NCBI GenBank assembly: GCA_025455795.1
Contig: JALOLW010000005.1
Location: 1 to 26,066 of the forward strand
Direction of reading: 5' to 3'
Origin: Spirosomataceae bacterium
GTDB taxonomy: Bacteria > Bacteroidota > Bacteroidia > Cytophagales > Spirosomataceae
DNA: 26,066 nucleotides
In this document: piece after piece, positions 15,377 to 23,305 of the stretch
Position numbering within the stretch: the first letter of the stretch is position 1
Layout of the letters: each line of letters starts with the position of its first letter
The notes under the pieces: generated by a model
What the model was told of the DNA's origin: nothing
The model's database searches: none
What the model saw: only the letters and a program-made list of their open reading frames with translations
Made by a program: the position numbers and the translations under genes

Positions 15377-15952
15377 CTATTTTTGGTCGTTGTCTTTGAT
15401 TTTATCACCCAAAAGGTCTTTGTCGGCTTGGAGGAGCAAGTCCACCATGGCATAGCGAGAAGTTTTGGTGATTTTCATTTCATCAAGGGCATCCACCATG
15501 TTTTTGTAAGTAGAACCTGGTAGCGGCTTGATGACACACACAAACGGCTCGTTGCCTTTGTCGTCTTTGGGGTTTTGGGAGTTGATACGCTGCTTTGATT
15601 TCAAAATAGCCGTCCGAACCTCTTGGAAAGAAACATCTTTCATTTCGGTTTTGGCTTTCTCGTCGTCGGGAGCGATACCATCGAGTACGTGTACGATGTT
15701 GTCGTTGCCCAAATAAAGCGTCAATACTTTTGAGGCTTTGATTGGGTCGGTTTTCTGCTCTTCTTTATTTTGTTTATCAGGTACGTTCAGCGTCATTGCT
15801 TTGGGCTTGCTGAGGGTCGTAGCCAAGATAAAGAAAGTGATAAGCAAAAAACCCAAGTCCACCATCGGAGTCATGTCCACACGGGTAGAGGCTTTTTTAC
15901 TACGGACTTTTCCGTCTTTACCGCCTCCACCGCCTTGTTGTATGTCTGCCAT
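15377..15952 (-). CDS. exbD: Biopolymer transporter ExbD, second copy
   Basis: Proton-motor subunit of the TonB complex. The 191-residue protein has a Gly-rich, basic cytosolic N-terminus (QQGGGGGKDGKVRSKK), then DMTPMVDLGFLLITFFILA. This is the single membrane helix with the essential Asp at residue 32, equivalent to the proton-carrying Asp25 of E. coli ExbD. A periplasmic ExbD domain follows. It differs clearly from the neighbouring ExbD, and both are complete. It lies 26 bp upstream of tonB. Two ExbD paralogues per cluster are common in Bacteroidota. Confidence 0.95.
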   Translation of the reverse strand: MADIQQGGGGGKDGKVRSKKASTRVDMTPMVDLGFLLITFFILATTLSKPKAMTLNVPDKQNKEEQKTDPIKASKVLTLYLGNDNIVHVLDGIAPDDEKAKTEMKDVSFQEVRTAILKSKQRINSQNPKDDKGNEPFVCVIKPLPGSTYKNMVDALDEMKITKTSRYAMVDLLLQADKDLLGDKIKDNDQK

Positions 15953-15982
15953 GTTTTTAAATGTTTAGTAGTGAACTACAAA

Positions 15983-16603
15983 TTATTCGTCTTCTTTCCA
16001 GCCAGCGGGTGGTTGTTCGCTGCCTGTCACCAAGTAAAACTTATTGATGTTTTGAGCTTGTAGTGCGTTCAGTACATCTTTAAATTTGGGGAACTTGGAA
16101 AGGTTATCTCCTTTGATACAAATCCGCAAGTCGTTGTTGGTCTTACGGGCTTGGTAAATCCACTTCGCTAAGTCATTTTGAGCGGTTGAGTCCACGGGTA
16201 TGCCAGGTTGCTTCACAGCAGCCATTTGGTCTTTGGGCAAGCTCAAAAAGCCTTTGAGTTGATTCATAGGTACGCCAAAGTTGGATTGAAGCATGAAAGC
16301 TTTGGTTTCGGCAGGCGAAAATTGCATTCCTTCTGCTGAGGCCATACTTTCCAACATTCCTTGTCTGGTGACTTGGTTATCCACTCCGAAATAGACTTTA
16401 CCTTCTTTGTCCAAGGAGATGGTCATTACGTCTTTGTCAGGTACTACAAGACCTGAGATAGACGAGGGCGTTTCGATGGTAGCCGCGTCTTGCGATTTGA
16501 ACTGAGCCGTCAAGATAAAGAAGGTCAGTAGCAAGAAGGCCACGTCGCACATCGCCGTCATGTCCATCATTGGATAGTTACGTTTCGGTTTTACTGCAGC
16601 CAT
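15983..16603 (-). CDS. exbD: Biopolymer transporter ExbD, first copy
   Basis: Motor subunit of the TonB complex. The 206-residue protein has a short basic N-terminus (MAAVKPKRNY), then MDMTAMCDVAFLLLTFFIL with the conserved proton-binding Asp at residue 20. A periplasmic domain follows, including MTISLDKEGKVYFGVDNQ and ending LQAQNINKFYLVTG. It has an insertion rich in Met and Pro around residues 105-140 that the second copy lacks in the same form. It is 30 bp from the second exbD and separated from exbB by a 108-bp AT-rich spacer containing a hairpin and a -7 element (16630-16637). Confidence 0.95.
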   Translation of the reverse strand: MAAVKPKRNYPMMDMTAMCDVAFLLLTFFILTAQFKSQDAATIETPSSISGLVVPDKDVMTISLDKEGKVYFGVDNQVTRQGMLESMASAEGMQFSPAETKAFMLQSNFGVPMNQLKGFLSLPKDQMAAVKQPGIPVDSTAQNDLAKWIYQARKTNNDLRICIKGDNLSKFPKFKDVLNALQAQNINKFYLVTGSEQPPAGWKEDE

Positions 16604-16629
16604 TTCCGAATCAATTTAGATTGACGATA

Positions 16630-16637
16630 CAAATATA
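16630..16637 (-). promoter_or_regulatory. Possible internal promoter for exbD-exbD-tonB
   Basis: TATATTTG on the minus strand matches the -7 consensus perfectly, 27 bp upstream of the first exbD ATG. The nearest TTTG is only 16 nt further up (16657-16654), shorter than the usual 19-21, so this is a weak call. Confidence 0.3.
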
Positions 16638-16653
16638 AAATAGTTTTTAAATA

Positions 16654-16703
16654 CAAAGCAAATTTTTATATATAATTTTTTTATATATCATCAATTTGCT
16701 TTG
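16654..16703 (-). other. Long hairpin between exbB and exbD
   Basis: CAAAGCAAATT (16654-16664) and AATTTGCTTTG (16693-16703) form a perfect 11-bp inverted repeat, with further A-T pairing possible in the AT-only interior. It begins 8 nt after the exbB stop. No uninterrupted T-run follows on the minus strand. A transcript-end stabiliser or partial terminator is more likely than a full stop. Confidence 0.55.
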
Positions 16704-16711
16704 AACGTCAA

Positions 16712-17587
16712 TTAGTTATGAGCAGAGAAGTTCTGTTGGATGCTCAAACCAATTTCGTCAATCTTGTAAGTAAGCTCATCAATTTTGCTGGTGAAGTAGC
16801 TATACATGATTGTAGCGATAGCGGCAGTACCGATACCGAGGGCAGTATTGATAAGGGCTTCTGAGATACCTGTTGCAAGGGCAGCCGTGTCAGGTGCACC
16901 TGTAGTACCCATCGCGGCAAAGGCGCGAATCATACCCAATACCGTACCGAGAAGGGCAACGAGGGTAGAAACCGAAGCGAGGGTAGCGATAACGGTCAAG
17001 TTCTTTTCGAGCATTGGAAGCTCAAGTGAGGTGGCTTCTTCTACTTCTTTTTGGAGAGCCGCCAATTTCTGGTCTTTCGACAACTCAGTGTCAGCAGTAA
17101 GTTGGTTGTACTTGTGAAGAGCCGTCTTAACAACGTTGCCCACCGAGCCTTTTTGCTTGTCGCACTCTTTGATGGCACCTTCTACGTCGTTTTTGTCCAA
17201 AAGGCTCTTCACCTTGCGTACAAAATCGTCAATTGAGCCTGAGCCTTTGGCTTTGCCAATAATCAAGAAGCGCTCAATAGAGAACACCAACACAATCAAG
17301 AAACAGGTAAACAAGAATGGTACGACAAAACCACCTTTGTAAACGATGCCGAAATAATCGCCATCAACAGGGTGAATGTCTTTGCCATCCAAGAAGGCAA
17401 CGGAAGCCGCTGCTTTACCTTCTACGTCTGCTCCACGGAAGTGACTAGGGGCACCGCAAATAAACAAATACACACAAATGGCTATCACGAATAGGACGGG
17501 GATAACCAATACAGGATTCAAACCACCTGCTGATTTTTTGGGAGCGGCAGCTTTGGCCGGAGCGGGAGATGTAGCCTTCTTTTCCAT
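16712..17587 (-). CDS. exbB: MotA/TolQ/ExbB proton channel family protein (ExbB)
   Basis: Pentameric inner-membrane proton channel that powers TonB together with ExbD. The 291-residue protein has an Ala/Pro/Lys-rich N-terminus, a first hydrophobic helix (NPVLVIPVLFVIAICVYLFI, about 24-43) and a Bacteroidota-type extra periplasmic segment. Then come the family core helix VPFLFTCFLIVLVFSIERFL (about 89-108) and, near residues 195-265, LTVIATLASVSTLVALLGTVLGMIRAF, followed by the final helix segment ALATGISEALINTALGI. These last segments are the MotA_ExbB signature that lines the proton path. It is the first gene of the cluster. Confidence 0.96.
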   Translation of the reverse strand: MEKKATSPAPAKAAAPKKSAGGLNPVLVIPVLFVIAICVYLFICGAPSHFRGADVEGKAAASVAFLDGKDIHPVDGDYFGIVYKGGFVVPFLFTCFLIVLVFSIERFLIIGKAKGSGSIDDFVRKVKSLLDKNDVEGAIKECDKQKGSVGNVVKTALHKYNQLTADTELSKDQKLAALQKEVEEATSLELPMLEKNLTVIATLASVSTLVALLGTVLGMIRAFAAMGTTGAPDTAALATGISEALINTALGIGTAAIATIMYSYFTSKIDELTYKIDEIGLSIQQNFSAHN

Positions 17588-18006
17588 TAGACTTTACTTT
17601 TTAGGGTTTAATTGAAACAAAAAATTAAATTATAGTTTAAGTGTTTGAGGCGTAAAGAAAACGAAAATTTTAAATGGTAAATACGAACAATCGTAAAATT
17701 TTTTTTGGAGTTTTTCTAAAATACCTCTAAAAAATGCGGTACAAAGCTATATCATTTCAGCTAAAAAAAAATCAAATTTTGATTTTGTTTTTTTTAAATT
17801 TTTAAAAAACTTACCTCTGCTAATAATGGATTTTTCAAAGACTGATTTTAAGTATTTTGCTCACTTTCACGGGCTTATTGGTCAAAATGCAAATAGTATT
17901 TTTTAACAATACAAAGATTTTGACTTGTCAGAATCGACCTTCAAAAGAATTATTTTTGAGGTTTTTACTATGCTTCGCACGACAATTTACGGAGATATTT
18001 GAAGAA
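17588..18006. other. AT-rich intergenic region upstream of exbB
   Basis: There is no gene in these 419 bases. It holds the likely exbB promoter (minus strand TAGCTTTG at 17749-17742 with TTTG at 17776-17773, a slightly long 23-nt spacer) and an implied leader of about 150 nt. A 9-bp AT inverted repeat overlaps the -33 element (17768-17786). The right part shows only a weak, bulged hairpin after the SPOR gene stop and no convincing terminator. Confidence 0.5.
17742..17776 (-). promoter_or_regulatory. exbB / TonB-cluster promoter candidate
   Basis: TTTG (17776-17773), a 23-nt spacer, and TAGCTTTG (17749-17742) with a perfect -7 match. The spacer is 2-3 nt longer than the better promoters in this window. 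The sequence through the predicted start, CTTTGTACCGCATTTT, is shared exactly with the purM promoter. Confidence 0.45.
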
Positions 18007-18558
18007 TTATTTGACGAGTAAACTCTTTTTCAACTCTATCTTCTCGGCCAAAATTACCGCCGCTTCATATCGCTCTTTGACGCGCTGCAAGTACCGCTCG
18101 GCGTCTATGCGGGTCATAAAATCACCAATGCGAATACGATAAGTAGGAGGTGAATATTGGAGATAAGGGTTGAGTTCGGGAAATGTCTGATAAGTGTAGA
18201 GGCGAGCGTCGTCGGCTTCTTGGCGTACATTGCCTACGTAAATTTGGATGCGATAACCTGCCGCATAACGGATAGCGCGGTTTTGGGCCGCAATGGTATC
18301 AGTCGCAGCATCCAACTGACGGTTGATATGAAGAGGTTGGGAAGATGTAGTGGGTCTTGTTTCTGGTTTTTTAGGAGAAACTTCAGCAGCGGAGGGTTCT
18401 TTATAGCGTGGGCGCACCACCGCCAAATCTTCGTCATAGTTGCTATATGGATCGGTATCTGTGGTGTTTTTCTTGAACACGATGGGCTTGGAACTGGCAC
18501 AGCCGAACAACCACAGCGCAGCAAAACAACTCAATACCGATGACTTAAAAGACATCAT
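18007..18558 (-). CDS. SPOR-domain lipoprotein
   Basis: A 183-residue lipoprotein. The lipobox LFGC places the lipidated Cys at 20. A polar Pro/Thr/Ser-rich linker follows (about 25-85), then a C-terminal SPOR domain (about 98-175) with the pattern YRIQIYVGNVRQEADDARLY ... YRIRIGDFMTRIDAERYLQRV. SPOR domains bind peptidoglycan stripped of stem peptides, usually at division sites; a cell-wall role is therefore likely but not shown. Two adjacent ATGs (18558, 18555) could serve as start. It is a single-gene unit: its promoter lies at 18580-18612, just past the acyl-CoA dehydrogenase terminator. Confidence 0.87.
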   Translation of the reverse strand: MMSFKSSVLSCFAALWLFGCASSKPIVFKKNTTDTDPYSNYDEDLAVVRPRYKEPSAAEVSPKKPETRPTTSSQPLHINRQLDAATDTIAAQNRAIRYAAGYRIQIYVGNVRQEADDARLYTYQTFPELNPYLQYSPPTYRIRIGDFMTRIDAERYLQRVKERYEAAVILAEKIELKKSLLVK

Positions 18559-18579
18559 AGAAGTAAGGTTTTAGGGCTT

Positions 18580-18612
18580 CAAAGTTAAAACTTTCTTCTC
18601 AAAAACAACAAA
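18580..18612 (-). promoter_or_regulatory. Promoter of the SPOR lipoprotein gene
   Basis: TTTG (18612-18609), a 21-nt spacer, and a perfect -7 element TAACTTTG (18587-18580). The -33 element abuts the terminator hairpin of the upstream gene, so one gene's tail and the next gene's promoter are fused. Confidence 0.65.
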
Positions 18613-18631
18613 TCCCGACCAAAAGTCGGGA
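18613..18631 (-). terminator. Intrinsic terminator of the acyl-CoA dehydrogenase gene
   Basis: TCCCGAC (minus strand, 18631-18625) pairs with GTCGGGA (18619-18613) across a 5-nt loop, followed by a T-rich tail (TTTGTTGTTTTTG). It lies 38 bp after the stop at 18669. Confidence 0.7.
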
Positions 18632-18668
18632 CTGTTGCACTTGGTTTTCAGTTGATGAATGAAAAATC

Positions 18669-20471
18669 TTAGAGTACCACTTCTTTTTCTTGGGCGATTG
18701 TCAGCACTTCGTTGTCTTTGAGACGTGCCGCCAAACCTAAGTTTTTGGGCAATTCATAGTGGAAGAAATACTTCATGGTATGAATCTTGCTTTCATAAAA
18801 AACTTCTTCGTCACCTTCGGGGCTTTGGGTGAGGAGGGCGTGCTTAGCGGCTACCCCTTGTTTGAGCCATTGCCAAGCGATGGTCATATTGCCAAACATC
18901 TCCAAATAAAGCGTCGCGTCCATCAAATAGCGTTCAATCTGGCCTTGCATCGCAAACGGCATCAAGGCCATCGTTACTTCTTGCACGCGGGCGAGTTCCG
19001 CTTGGAGTTTTTTGGCGTATGGCTTCAATTCGTCAAAAGTCTCGGCTTCCGAAATCACCTTATTGATTTCGGCAAATAAAAGTTGGACGGCTTTTCCACC
19101 TTTCATGGTGACTTTACGACCGAGCAAATCTTGGCCTTGGATGCCCGTTGTACCTTCATATATCGGCGTGATGCGGATGTCGCGGTAGTATTGCTCCAAC
19201 GGAAAGTCTTCGGTAAAGCCGTAACCACCCAGCACTTGGAGACCATTGCTGACAGCGACGAGGCCCATTTCGCAAGGGTAGGTTTTGGCGATGGGCGTCA
19301 GCAAATCCAACAACAACGCACTGTTTGCTTTTTCTTCGCCTTCGGCGGCGTGTGAAAGGTCAAAATAACGCGAACATTCTATCAAAAGCGACAATGAACC
19401 CTCTACAACGGCTTTTTGAAGCAACAGCATCCGTTTTACATCAGGGTGCTGAATAATGGGGATTTGGGGACTATCCAACGCGCTTTTTTCGTCTAAACGA
19501 CGGCTTTGAGGACGCTCTTTGGCGTATTGCAACGAAGCATAGTACGCTGCCGATGCGATAGCTGCCCCTGTCATGCCAACGCCTATGCGGGCGCCGTTCA
19601 TCATTTGAAACATGTAAGGCAACCCTTTGTGCGGCTCACCCACCAGCCACCCGTGGCAGTCGTCGGCATCGCCCATCGTGAGGTGCATCGCTGGGACTCC
19701 TTTTTGACCTAATTTGTGATACACGCCCGTCGAGGTAACGTCATTGCGGGTTTTGTTGCCATTGTCGTCTATGCGGTATTTGGGGACCACAAAAAGAGAA
19801 ATTCCTTTCGTCCCTTTGGGTGCACCGTCAATCCGCGCCAGCATCAAGTGGATGATATTGTCGCAGTGATTGTGGTCGCCTGCCGAAATAAAAACCTTTT
19901 GGCCTTTGATGCGATACGTACCATCGGCTTGGGGTGAGGCCGAGGTGGTAATATCTGACAACGAACTACCTGCTTGTGGCTCGGTCAAAGCCATTGTACC
20001 TTGCCACTTGCCCGCGAGCATATTGGCTACGTATTTTTGTTTGAGTTCTTCTGACCCAAATGCTACAATCAAATCTGCCGCACCTGCCGTGAGTCCCGTG
20101 TACATCATGCCGTTGTTGGCTGCCATGGCAATGTAGCCAATACAAGCTGCCACGGTTTCGGGCATTTGCTGGCCCCCATCTTCAAACGAAAACGGTGCTC
20201 CAATAAGCCCCGCTTCACCAATAGCTTTGAGGTACTCTCCTACCTTGGGATGTACTTCTACTTGACCATCACGAAGCTCGGGTTGGTTTCGGTCCACCTC
20301 GCGCAGATACGGGTACATATAGGTATCAGCTATCTGCGTGATGGCGTCGAGCGTCATGTCAAACGTTTCGCGGTCATGCGCGCTGAAACGCGGATATTGA
20401 TTCAAAGCAGTGGCGTTGAAAACTTCATACAAAAGGAAGTTGAGATTCCGGCGACTGAAATACTGTGGCAT
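18669..20471 (-). CDS. Acyl-CoA dehydrogenase, long C-terminally extended type
   Basis: FAD enzyme that makes the 2,3-double bond in acyl-CoA. At 600 residues it is longer than the classic ~380-residue family and matches the subgroup that includes DmdC-type (3-methylmercaptopropionyl-CoA) dehydrogenases. Visible motifs are the FAD/substrate segment MALTEPQAGSS (160-170), KGQKVFISAGDHN (189-201), the middle YHKLGQKGVPAMHLTMGDA (251-269), the helical core NGARIGVGMTGAAIASAAYY (292-311) and the late GGYGFTEDFPLEQYYRDIR (415-433) with IYEGTTGIQ, where Glu439 is the probable catalytic base. Residues beyond about 455 form the extra C-terminal domain. No electron-transfer flavoprotein genes are nearby. 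The acyl chain used is unknown. A palindromic site overlaps its probable start of transcription. Confidence 0.94.
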   Translation of the reverse strand: MPQYFSRRNLNFLLYEVFNATALNQYPRFSAHDRETFDMTLDAITQIADTYMYPYLREVDRNQPELRDGQVEVHPKVGEYLKAIGEAGLIGAPFSFEDGGQQMPETVAACIGYIAMAANNGMMYTGLTAGAADLIVAFGSEELKQKYVANMLAGKWQGTMALTEPQAGSSLSDITTSASPQADGTYRIKGQKVFISAGDHNHCDNIIHLMLARIDGAPKGTKGISLFVVPKYRIDDNGNKTRNDVTSTGVYHKLGQKGVPAMHLTMGDADDCHGWLVGEPHKGLPYMFQMMNGARIGVGMTGAAIASAAYYASLQYAKERPQSRRLDEKSALDSPQIPIIQHPDVKRMLLLQKAVVEGSLSLLIECSRYFDLSHAAEGEEKANSALLLDLLTPIAKTYPCEMGLVAVSNGLQVLGGYGFTEDFPLEQYYRDIRITPIYEGTTGIQGQDLLGRKVTMKGGKAVQLLFAEINKVISEAETFDELKPYAKKLQAELARVQEVTMALMPFAMQGQIERYLMDATLYLEMFGNMTIAWQWLKQGVAAKHALLTQSPEGDEEVFYESKIHTMKYFFHYELPKNLGLAARLKDNEVLTIAQEKEVVL

Positions 20472-20514
20472 GGTATTGAAAAGTTAAGTGGAATTGGCTT
20501 TGTGTTTTTAAAAT

Positions 20515-20532
20515 TAGTATGCTTGCATACTA
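20515..20532. promoter_or_regulatory. Operator-like palindrome before the acyl-CoA dehydrogenase gene
   Basis: TAGTATGCTTGCATACTA is a perfect palindrome except for its two central bases (8-bp arms). It lies 6 bp downstream of a -7 element (TATTTTTG, minus strand 20545-20538), so it would cover the transcription start. This size and position fit a TetR-like repressor operator. The regulator is not in the window. Confidence 0.55.
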
Positions 20533-20537
20533 TAACG

Positions 20538-20545
20538 CAAAAATA
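20538..20545 (-). promoter_or_regulatory. -7 element of the acyl-CoA dehydrogenase promoter
   Basis: TATTTTTG on the minus strand is a perfect -7 match. No TTTG lies at the normal -33 distance. It stands right next to the palindrome at 20515-20532. Confidence 0.4.
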
Positions 20546-20607
20546 GAATAATTGTTTGGAAAAATGATATTCTCCGTTTAAGTTTAAAAAAATAATCTTC
20601 TGGTTTA

Positions 20608-21771
20608 CTAGTACTCAAACGCGCCAAACTCACTCTGGATGGTCACTTTTTTGGTAGAATGAGCTTCGACATAGCCAATGAGTTGGGCTTCAATACCAAA
20701 CGACTGGGCGATTTCGATGACGCGCTGGGCGTGGGCTTCTGAAAGATAGATCTCAAGGCGGTGACCCATGTTGAAGACTTTGTACATTTCCTGCCAACTC
20801 GTCCCGCTTTCGGCTTGGATGAGTCGAAAAAGAGGGGGAATCGGAAAGAGGTTGTTTTTGACGACGTGTAGATTATCAACAAAATGCAACACTTTGGTCT
20901 GTGCGCCACCACTACAATGCACCATGCCGTGAATACAAGGACGGAGTTCGTCCAAAAGCACTTTGGCCACGGGCGCATAGGTGCGCGTAGGCGACAAAAT
21001 CAATTGACCTACATTAACGGGGGTGTTAGGAACGGTGTCGGTGAGGCGTTGATTACCGCTATACACCAACGCAGAGTGGATTTCGGGGTCAAAACTTTCC
21101 GGGTATTTGCTGGCCAAGTAGCTGTCCAACACATCGTGACGGGCAGAAGTGAGACCGTTGCTGCCCATGCCGCCGTTGTAAGTAGGTTCGTAAGTCGCTT
21201 GTCCAAAAGAAGCCAAACCCACAATGACATCACCCGCTTGGATGCGGTCGTTGGAAATAACATCAGCGCGTTTCATGCGGGCAATGACGGTGCTATTGAC
21301 GGTGATGGTCCGTACCAAATCGCCCACGTCGGCGGTCTCACCGCCCGTGCTGTAAATCTCCACACCATGACTACGGAGCATTTCAAGCACTTCTTCGGTG
21401 CCATTGATGATTTCGGCAATGACCTCCCCGGGGATTTTGTTTTTGTTGCGGTCAATGCTCGACGATAGCAGCATCGGCCCCGTCGCGCCTACGCAGATGA
21501 GGTCGTCGGTGTTCATTACGATAGAATCTTGGGCGATACCCTTCCAAACCGACAAGTCGCCCGTTTCTTTCCAATAAATATAGGCCAAGGAAGTTTTGGT
21601 ACCTGCGCCGTCGGCGTGCATGATGGTGCAGTAGTCGGGGTCGGCGGCCAAAATGTCAGGAACAATTTTGCAGAAAGCCTTAGGGTAGAGTCCTTTGTCG
21701 AGTTTGGCAATGGCACGGTGTACGTCTTCTTTGGAAGCAGAAACGCCACGTTGGAGGTATCTTTCGGTCAT
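20608..21771 (-). CDS. purM: Phosphoribosylformylglycinamidine cyclo-ligase (AIR synthetase)
   Basis: ATP-dependent ring closure of formylglycinamidine ribonucleotide to aminoimidazole ribonucleotide in purine synthesis. With the ATG at 21771 the protein has 387 residues; this is longer than E. coli PurM (345) but in keeping with Bacteroidota forms as I know them. Typical segments are HADGAGTKTSLAYIYWKETG in the first quarter, DDLICVGATGPMLLSSSIDRNK, the STGGETADVGDLV loop, NGLTSARHDVLDSYLASKYPE, MVHCSGGAQTKVLHFVDN and the late YKVFNMGHRLEIYL. The longest frame adds 24 N-terminal residues (from 21843) that span the promoter -7 element (TATCTTTG, 21799-21792) and are rejected. Confidence 0.96.
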   Translation of the reverse strand: MTERYLQRGVSASKEDVHRAIAKLDKGLYPKAFCKIVPDILAADPDYCTIMHADGAGTKTSLAYIYWKETGDLSVWKGIAQDSIVMNTDDLICVGATGPMLLSSSIDRNKNKIPGEVIAEIINGTEEVLEMLRSHGVEIYSTGGETADVGDLVRTITVNSTVIARMKRADVISNDRIQAGDVIVGLASFGQATYEPTYNGGMGSNGLTSARHDVLDSYLASKYPESFDPEIHSALVYSGNQRLTDTVPNTPVNVGQLILSPTRTYAPVAKVLLDELRPCIHGMVHCSGGAQTKVLHFVDNLHVVKNNLFPIPPLFRLIQAESGTSWQEMYKVFNMGHRLEIYLSEAHAQRVIEIAQSFGIEAQLIGYVEAHSTKKVTIQSEFGAFEY

Positions 21772-21791
21772 GGTAATGTGAAAATGCGGTA

Positions 21792-21799
21792 CAAAGATA
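21792..21799 (-). promoter_or_regulatory. purM promoter, -7 element
   Basis: TATCTTTG, a perfect TAnnTTTG match, 20 bp upstream of the purM ATG. No good -33 TTTG is seen at the usual distance. The 16 bases leading from it into the leader are identical to those at the exbB promoter. Confidence 0.45.
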
Positions 21800-21946
21800 C
21801 GTATTTTTGGAAGTAAAATCCTCTCCAATCTTGGGAAGCCCAAAGAACCAACGATTTCGCCTCATCGCGAGATGCCGCATCATTTTTTAAATGAGGGGCG
21901 GGCAAAAGTATAAAATGGCTAACACTCGTGCGTCTGTTCCTTCAAT

Positions 21947-23305
21947 TTAAAAATCATCGTATTGCCGTATCCACTTTTTCGGTTGCCAACTGTCTTGGAT
22001 TTGGGTTAAATCAACGGCGGGGTCAATCAGCAAACGACTTGGGCGTGCGTTGAGCGTTACATACACTTCGGCGCGTACTGCTGGACTGTGCACCCCTTTT
22101 TTTTGGTAATACTCCTTCAAAAAATGAGCGTATTGCAAAATCATATCGGGCTGCATGGCCATTTGTTTTTCTTGGTGGGTATTCAGAAAATCACCGTTGT
22201 TTACCACGCCCTCGCGCCCCGTTTGGCGGTCTTTAACGTAAAAAGTAGCCGTTCCGGCTTTTTCCATGAGCATCACGCGCCAACTAAATCGGTAGCCTTC
22301 TTCGGTCCAAAAAACATTGCCGTCGTAGAGCAAATACCGCCACGGGAAGAGGAGTTGGAAAATGAGGTAAATAGATAAATAGATAGTGTTGAATGATGAC
22401 GGGGCGGCCCGTGCGGTTATAAATGATGAGTGATGAATAGGGCTTTGTGATGACAACACCCGAAGACGAGTCCATAGTCGTAAGTGCCACTCGTCTGAGA
22501 AAAAAATGAGCGTTGCCCCAATCATTACCAACGGAAACACGCCGATTTGGAACAAAATACCCACCACAATATGAAATGCCAGAACAGCCCCGTAAGCCAC
22601 TATGCGGGTGGGGCGGTACATCAAAAAAAATACAATGAAAGTATCGTACAACATACCTGCCCAACTGAACAAATAAGGCATAATGGGCATTTTGAACAAC
22701 GGACCTAAAATCGGGATTTTGTCGGCGGCGGGAAGCCAAATTTTGAGCGGCAAGGCCAATACCAACCAGTCGTAATTGATTTTGGCCAAACCCGCATAAA
22801 TATACACCACCGCAATCTGAAACTTGATGATGTTGATGCTCCAAGCAGGTACTTGCTCGCATACTTCCACCCGCCCCCGCCACGTATCTACCGACGCTTG
22901 CGCGTGGGCAGGCACAAAAATCAGTAACAACGCTACCCAACTCACAAAATAGTAATGGTTGAGGTAATACGTCAAATCAATGAGTTGAACATAGGTAAAA
23001 GTCAAAAAAAATACTACTGCCGAAAGCCTGTAAAACGCCCCCAACAAAATACCCATCGCCGCCGCAAGCATCAGATAATGAAGCGTATATAGCCAAAAAG
23101 AGGGTAAAGTCTGCACCCACTCGAAGCCGTAATATTTGAACTGAACTTGGGTGCTGAGGTAGTGGTCTTCAACCCACCCCAACCACAGAAAACGCACCGT
23201 ACTGACGAGCATCATCAGCCCAAATACTACCCGAAACGTAACGAGCGGCCAAATGGAAATGGGCTGGTAGCAAATAAAAGCCAAACGACGATTCTCAATC
23301 ACCAT
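21947..23305 (-). CDS. HTTM-domain membrane protein, vitamin K-dependent gamma-glutamyl carboxylase-like
   Basis: A 452-residue multi-spanning membrane protein of the HTTM (horizontally transferred transmembrane) family, which includes vitamin K-dependent gamma-glutamyl carboxylase. Hydrophobic helices fill residues 15-290. Three active-region landmarks of the human enzyme can be matched from memory. NHYYFV carries His117 (human His160). AGLAKINYDW carries Lys175 (human Lys218, the catalytic base; human segment AGVKKLDADW). FHIVVGILFQIG carries His245 (human His287). The His117-Lys175 spacing is 58, as in human. A C-terminal non-membrane domain begins near residue 320, with GYRFSWRVMLMEK and FYVKDRQTGREG resembling the enzyme's later domain. 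The ATG at 23305 overlaps the imelysin gene by 11 bp. If active it would use reduced menaquinone, but its substrate is unknown. Confidence 0.8.
   Translation of the reverse strand: MVIENRRLAFICYQPISIWPLVTFRVVFGLMMLVSTVRFLWLGWVEDHYLSTQVQFKYYGFEWVQTLPSFWLYTLHYLMLAAAMGILLGAFYRLSAVVFFLTFTYVQLIDLTYYLNHYYFVSWVALLLIFVPAHAQASVDTWRGRVEVCEQVPAWSINIIKFQIAVVYIYAGLAKINYDWLVLALPLKIWLPAADKIPILGPLFKMPIMPYLFSWAGMLYDTFIVFFLMYRPTRIVAYGAVLAFHIVVGILFQIGVFPLVMIGATLIFFSDEWHLRLWTRLRVLSSQSPIHHSSFITARAAPSSFNTIYLSIYLIFQLLFPWRYLLYDGNVFWTEEGYRFSWRVMLMEKAGTATFYVKDRQTGREGVVNNGDFLNTHQEKQMAMQPDMILQYAHFLKEYYQKKGVHSPAVRAEVYVTLNARPSRLLIDPAVDLTQIQDSWQPKKWIRQYDDF

Noticed and set aside
11450..17587. The TonB cluster as a TolQRA system
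   Set aside because: There is no TolB or Pal, and the transducer has a TonB C-terminal domain and Pro-rich spacer; ExbB-ExbD-TonB is the better reading.
17768..17786. 9-bp inverted repeat of A and T near the exbB promoter as an operator
   Set aside because: The surrounding DNA is almost pure A/T, so such a repeat is expected by chance.
20884..21468. A 194-codon plus-strand open frame opposite purM
   Set aside because: purM is unmistakable on the other strand; the antisense translation matches no family and has no promoter.
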